Of a stretch of DNA of 40,869 nucleotides, positions 38,888 to 40,869 are shown in pieces. The position numbers and the translations under genes were made by a program. The notes beneath the pieces were generated by a model that saw only the letters and a program-made list of their open reading frames with translations, had not been told where the DNA came from and made no database searches. The stretch is from a virus, in IMG/VR virus record IMGVR_UViG_3300006641_000057, positions 1 to 40,869 of that record. One strand, given 5' to 3'. The first letter of the stretch is position 1, and each line of letters opens with the position of its first letter.

Positions 38888-40002
38888 GGCCTCACCCCAA
38901 GGCGCTTCGCGCCGTCCCAGCCCGAGGTCGGCCCCGTGCCGATGAAGGCCGCGCCCTCCATCGTCCGCAGGTTCGCGCTGCGGTCGTAGCTGCCCTGCAC
39001 CTCGCCGCGCCCTCCGCACACGTTGCAGGCCCCCATGTCGAGCACCTGGCCCCGACACGAGCACCCGCCGGCACCGCTGCAGCACTCCGTCTCCCAGCTC
39101 CCCGAGCCGTTGCAGCCGGGGCAGGTGGTCACCGGGTCGAAGCGCCCGGCGCGGATCGCCTCGCCGGCGGCCACCAGCGCGTCCTCGCGCGTCGGTCCGG
39201 CGAGCGCGTGGTCGTGCCCGTCGTCGTCGGTCCAGCGCACCGGCGCGAGCACGGGGCGGCGGAGCTCGTCCTCCTCCCAGCGGTGGACCGCCCACCACAC
39301 GGCGGGAACGAGGTCGGTGCCCGGCCCGTCGGGCTGATCGTGCGTCTGGTAGGGCGCAAGGTGGGCGTGCTGCTCCCCCAGGGCGAGCGCCACCTCCTCG
39401 ATCGTGGGGGCGGTGGCGATCCGGTAGGTCCGCACCATCTCCGCTCGGGCGGCGTCGAAGAGCTCGGTGAGCTCGGGCAGATCCGGGCTCTTCGCGGTGA
39501 GCCGCTGTCCCTGCTCGCTCACTGGGTCCATGCCGACCCCCAGCTCGAGCAGGGTTCGGCCGCCGTTCAGGGCGTGGGTGAGCTTCGGGACGATCTTGTC
39601 CGCGTAGTTGACCAACCGCGCCTCGATCGTGTCCTGGCGCTCGTAGGCCTCGATCGTCTGCACGATCCAGGCCTCGGGCCCGAACTCCGACCGCAGGCGG
39701 GCGAGGGCCTCGGCCTCGCGGGCGGCCTTGGCGCGGCGCTCCTCGGCGGTGAGGGCGATCGAGACCGTGTCCCCGGCGTAGGCCTCCACCACGTCGTGAA
39801 CAATGGCGAACGCGAGGAGCTTCCCGAGGTCCACCCGGTCGCGCAGCGTCGGGAGCTGGGCGAGGTCGGCGACGAGAAGGCAGAGCATCACCGTGTGGTC
39901 GGTGTCGGTCTCCCGGCGCGTGCCGTCCTCGTGGTAGGTCGCGCGGTCCACCCGCCCCAGGGCGAGGGCAAGGCGGGCGGTGAGCAGGGCTCGGGCGATC
40001 AC
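38884..40002 (-). CDS. HD phosphohydrolase fused to DnaJ-like cysteine motifs
   Basis: A 372-aa protein from GTG 40002. The HD metal site is complete: DTDHTV (33-38, H36), IVHDVVEAYAGD (67-78, H69-D70) and NYADKIV (132-138, D135). This matches YfbR/5'-deoxynucleotidase-type HD domains, suggesting action on dNMPs or similar phosphates. After about residue 290 come CPGCNGSG (294-301), C307/C308, C314/C316 and CNVCGGRG (326-333), repeated CxxCxGxG motifs like a DnaJ zinc domain. Fusion of an HD domain with such a zinc region is unusual. Substrate unknown. Confidence 0.8.
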   Translation of the reverse strand: MIARALLTARLALALGRVDRATYHEDGTRRETDTDHTVMLCLLVADLAQLPTLRDRVDLGKLLAFAIVHDVVEAYAGDTVSIALTAEERRAKAAREAEALARLRSEFGPEAWIVQTIEAYERQDTIEARLVNYADKIVPKLTHALNGGRTLLELGVGMDPVSEQGQRLTAKSPDLPELTELFDAARAEMVRTYRIATAPTIEEVALALGEQHAHLAPYQTHDQPDGPGTDLVPAVWWAVHRWEEDELRRPVLAPVRWTDDDGHDHALAGPTREDALVAAGEAIRAGRFDPVTTCPGCNGSGSWETECCSGAGGCSCRGQVLDMGACNVCGGRGEVQGSYDRSANLRTMEGAAFIGTGPTSGWDGAKRLGVRP

Positions 40003-40610
40003 CGGCCACCCCCGTCGGTGTCCAGGTCTGGCAGGTCCGCACCGTCTAGCAGCTCGGCCTGACGATCCCAGGCCTCCTGGGCGGCGCTCTCGCGCCCGGT
40101 GACGCGGTTCGGAGCCCCGCAGTCCTCGAAGGGGGTGGCGAGGCCGGATCCGTTGCAGGTGGGGCACGGGCCGTTGTCGTGCTCGCCGCCCTGCATGGTG
40201 TCGGGCCCGTGTCCGAAGCCCCCGCAGTCCGCGCAGGGTCGGGGGCCGTCGTCCTCGTCGTCCACGTCCTCCACGGTGCCACCGTCGTCCAGGTCGCTGA
40301 TCGCCAGCTCGGCATGGTCGATCGCCTCTTCGATCTCGCGAGCCGCGAGGAGCGTGGCCGGTGTCACCGCGAGCGCGGCGCGGAGCAGGAGCGCCGCCTC
40401 GACCGCGGCGACCGCAAGCGCCGCGTCTGCGGAGTCGAGCGGCCACTCGTAGGCCGACGCCACCGAGCCAATCCGGGGCTCGCGGAAGTCGCCGATGTGG
40501 CGGCCGTCAAGAGCGTGGACGGTAGCACCGTCCAGCGTGAGGAGCACAAGGCAGCCACGGTGCTGCTCGTAGCCGAGGGCGGCGAGGTCGGGGGTGAGGA
40601 CGTCGGACAT
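39999..40610 (-). CDS. DnaJ-type zinc-finger protein, 203 aa
   Basis: ATG 40610 follows AAGGAG. The helical N-terminal 105 residues (VAAVEAALLLRAALAVTPAT) and an acidic linker (DLDDGGTVEDVDDEDD) precede CADCGGFGHG (126-135) and CPTCNGSG (149-156) with C164. These motifs resemble the DnaJ cysteine-rich region, but the J domain (HPD) is absent, so this is not a true DnaJ. It is coupled to the HD gene carrying the same motif type. Role unknown; a shared metal or nucleic-acid platform is possible. Confidence 0.75.
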   Translation of the reverse strand: MSDVLTPDLAALGYEQHRGCLVLLTLDGATVHALDGRHIGDFREPRIGSVASAYEWPLDSADAALAVAAVEAALLLRAALAVTPATLLAAREIEEAIDHAELAISDLDDGGTVEDVDDEDDGPRPCADCGGFGHGPDTMQGGEHDNGPCPTCNGSGLATPFEDCGAPNRVTGRESAAQEAWDRQAELLDGADLPDLDTDGGGR

Positions 40611-40643
40611 GGGGCTCTCCTTCGTGGGTGGTTGCTCTCGGAG

Positions 40644-40705
40644 GGCCGCCACACGCCCACCAGGGATGGGGCGGCCTTCGGAGAGGCGGACCGGTGAGGG
40701 TCCGC
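40644..40705 (-). repeat. Two hairpins in the operon gap
   Basis: Arms GGCCGCC/GGCGGCC (40644-40650 with 40670-40676) and GCGGACC/GGTCCGC with a 6-nt loop (40686-40705). They fill the 105-nt gap between the 165-aa gene and the zinc-finger gene. No T-run, so they may be an attenuator or an RNA-processing site. An ATG at 40719 opens an Arg-rich frame here that looks like noise. Confidence 0.45.
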
Positions 40706-40715
40706 GGGTGAGTGG

Positions 40716-40869
40716 TCATGCGCCGAGTAGCTCGCGGAACAAGGCAAGGGGCGCGCCCACCGGGGTGGAGTCGGTGCAGCGGAACGGCGTCCCGCGCAAC
40801 GCGCGGACCAGCCCGCGCGCTGCCGTGTGCTCGGCGACAAGCGCCCTCCCGCCACGACTCAGGGTGTCT
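40716..40869 (-). CDS. Unknown protein, C-terminal part of the gene at 1-344
   Basis: Reading from 40869 in the frame left open at position 1 gives 51 further codons to TGA 40716, beginning LDTLSRGGRALVAEH and ending LALFRELLGA. The junction codon is CTA. Third positions are about 84% GC, in line with real genes. With 1-344 the full protein is 165 aa. Function unknown. Confidence 0.7.
   Translation of the reverse strand, partial: DTLSRGGRALVAEHTAARGLVRALRGTPFRCTDSTPVGAPLALFRELLGA

Noticed and set aside
38183-40446. Long Arg/Pro-rich frames of 500-600 aa upstream of the real HD and 234-aa genes
   Set aside because: They are antiparallel or shifted copies of coding sequence. The upstream parts have no recognisable protein character, and coupled GTG starts explain the real genes.
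39999-40610. True DnaJ co-chaperone
   Set aside because: No J domain or HPD motif is present; only the cysteine motifs match.
40507-40719. 70-aa Arg/Pro-rich ORF with ATGA overlap
   Set aside because: It overlaps the hairpins and the true start at 40610, and its composition is that of a non-coding frame.

Overview
The window reads as one complete or nearly complete genome of a contractile-tailed phage (myophage) of about 40.9 kb and very high GC (I estimate 68-70% by eye). Genes are packed tightly, most neighbours overlap by ATGA or GTGA, and I recognise no tRNA, rRNA, CRISPR array, insertion sequence or integrase. The host cannot be named from the sequence. GC content, GC-rich third codon positions and AGGAGG ribosome sites point to a high-GC bacterium. 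The two window ends appear to join: a minus-strand gene running off position 1 continues in frame from position 40869 to a stop at 40716. The molecule is therefore probably circular or circularly permuted.

Layout on the circle. (i) A minus-strand operon crosses the origin of numbering (344 to 1, then 40869 to 38183). It holds an unknown 165-aa gene, a DnaJ-type zinc-finger protein, an HD phosphohydrolase fused to DnaJ-like cysteine motifs, and an unknown protein. (ii) 423-3843 holds a secreted protein, two probable tail fibre or adhesin genes (minus), and a lysis block (M15 endolysin, holin-like protein, one unknown). (iii) 3844-8474 is a minus-strand early block: ten genes in one overlapping operon with a RecE-like exonuclease, plus one upstream gene. 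(iv) 8544-17499 is plus strand: a tandem-HTH regulator, a Dam-type methylase, a DUF4406-like enzyme, an SF2 helicase, a DUF927-type primase-helicase, an iteron-rich origin candidate, a RuvC-like resolvase and a ParB-methyltransferase. (v) 17492-27942 holds terminase and head genes in the order known for DUF1073/DUF2213/DUF2184/DUF4054 myophages. (vi) 30179-38199 holds the tail: DUF3383 sheath, DUF3277 tube, chaperones with a T_TTT_TTC frameshift site, tape measure and a Pam3-like baseplate.

Three minus-strand genes interrupt the late region: an SMC/Rad50-like ATPase at 27944-30067, an unknown at 34773-35285 and a zinc-ribbon protein at 36136-36798. Each has its own copy of a promoter that recurs through the genome: TTGCGC, a 17-nt spacer with TTCCG at fixed position and GG at its end, then TANNNT. 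The same promoter serves the early operons and the circle-spanning operon, so these scattered genes look like one early regulon. The best regulator candidate in the genome is the tandem-HTH protein at 8544-9200.

The most interesting signals are this promoter family, the iteron origin, the frameshift site, a three-hairpin leader with a nine-codon ORF before the primase-helicase, likely leaderless promoters before the portal and protease genes, and the apparent absence of a baseplate-J gene.
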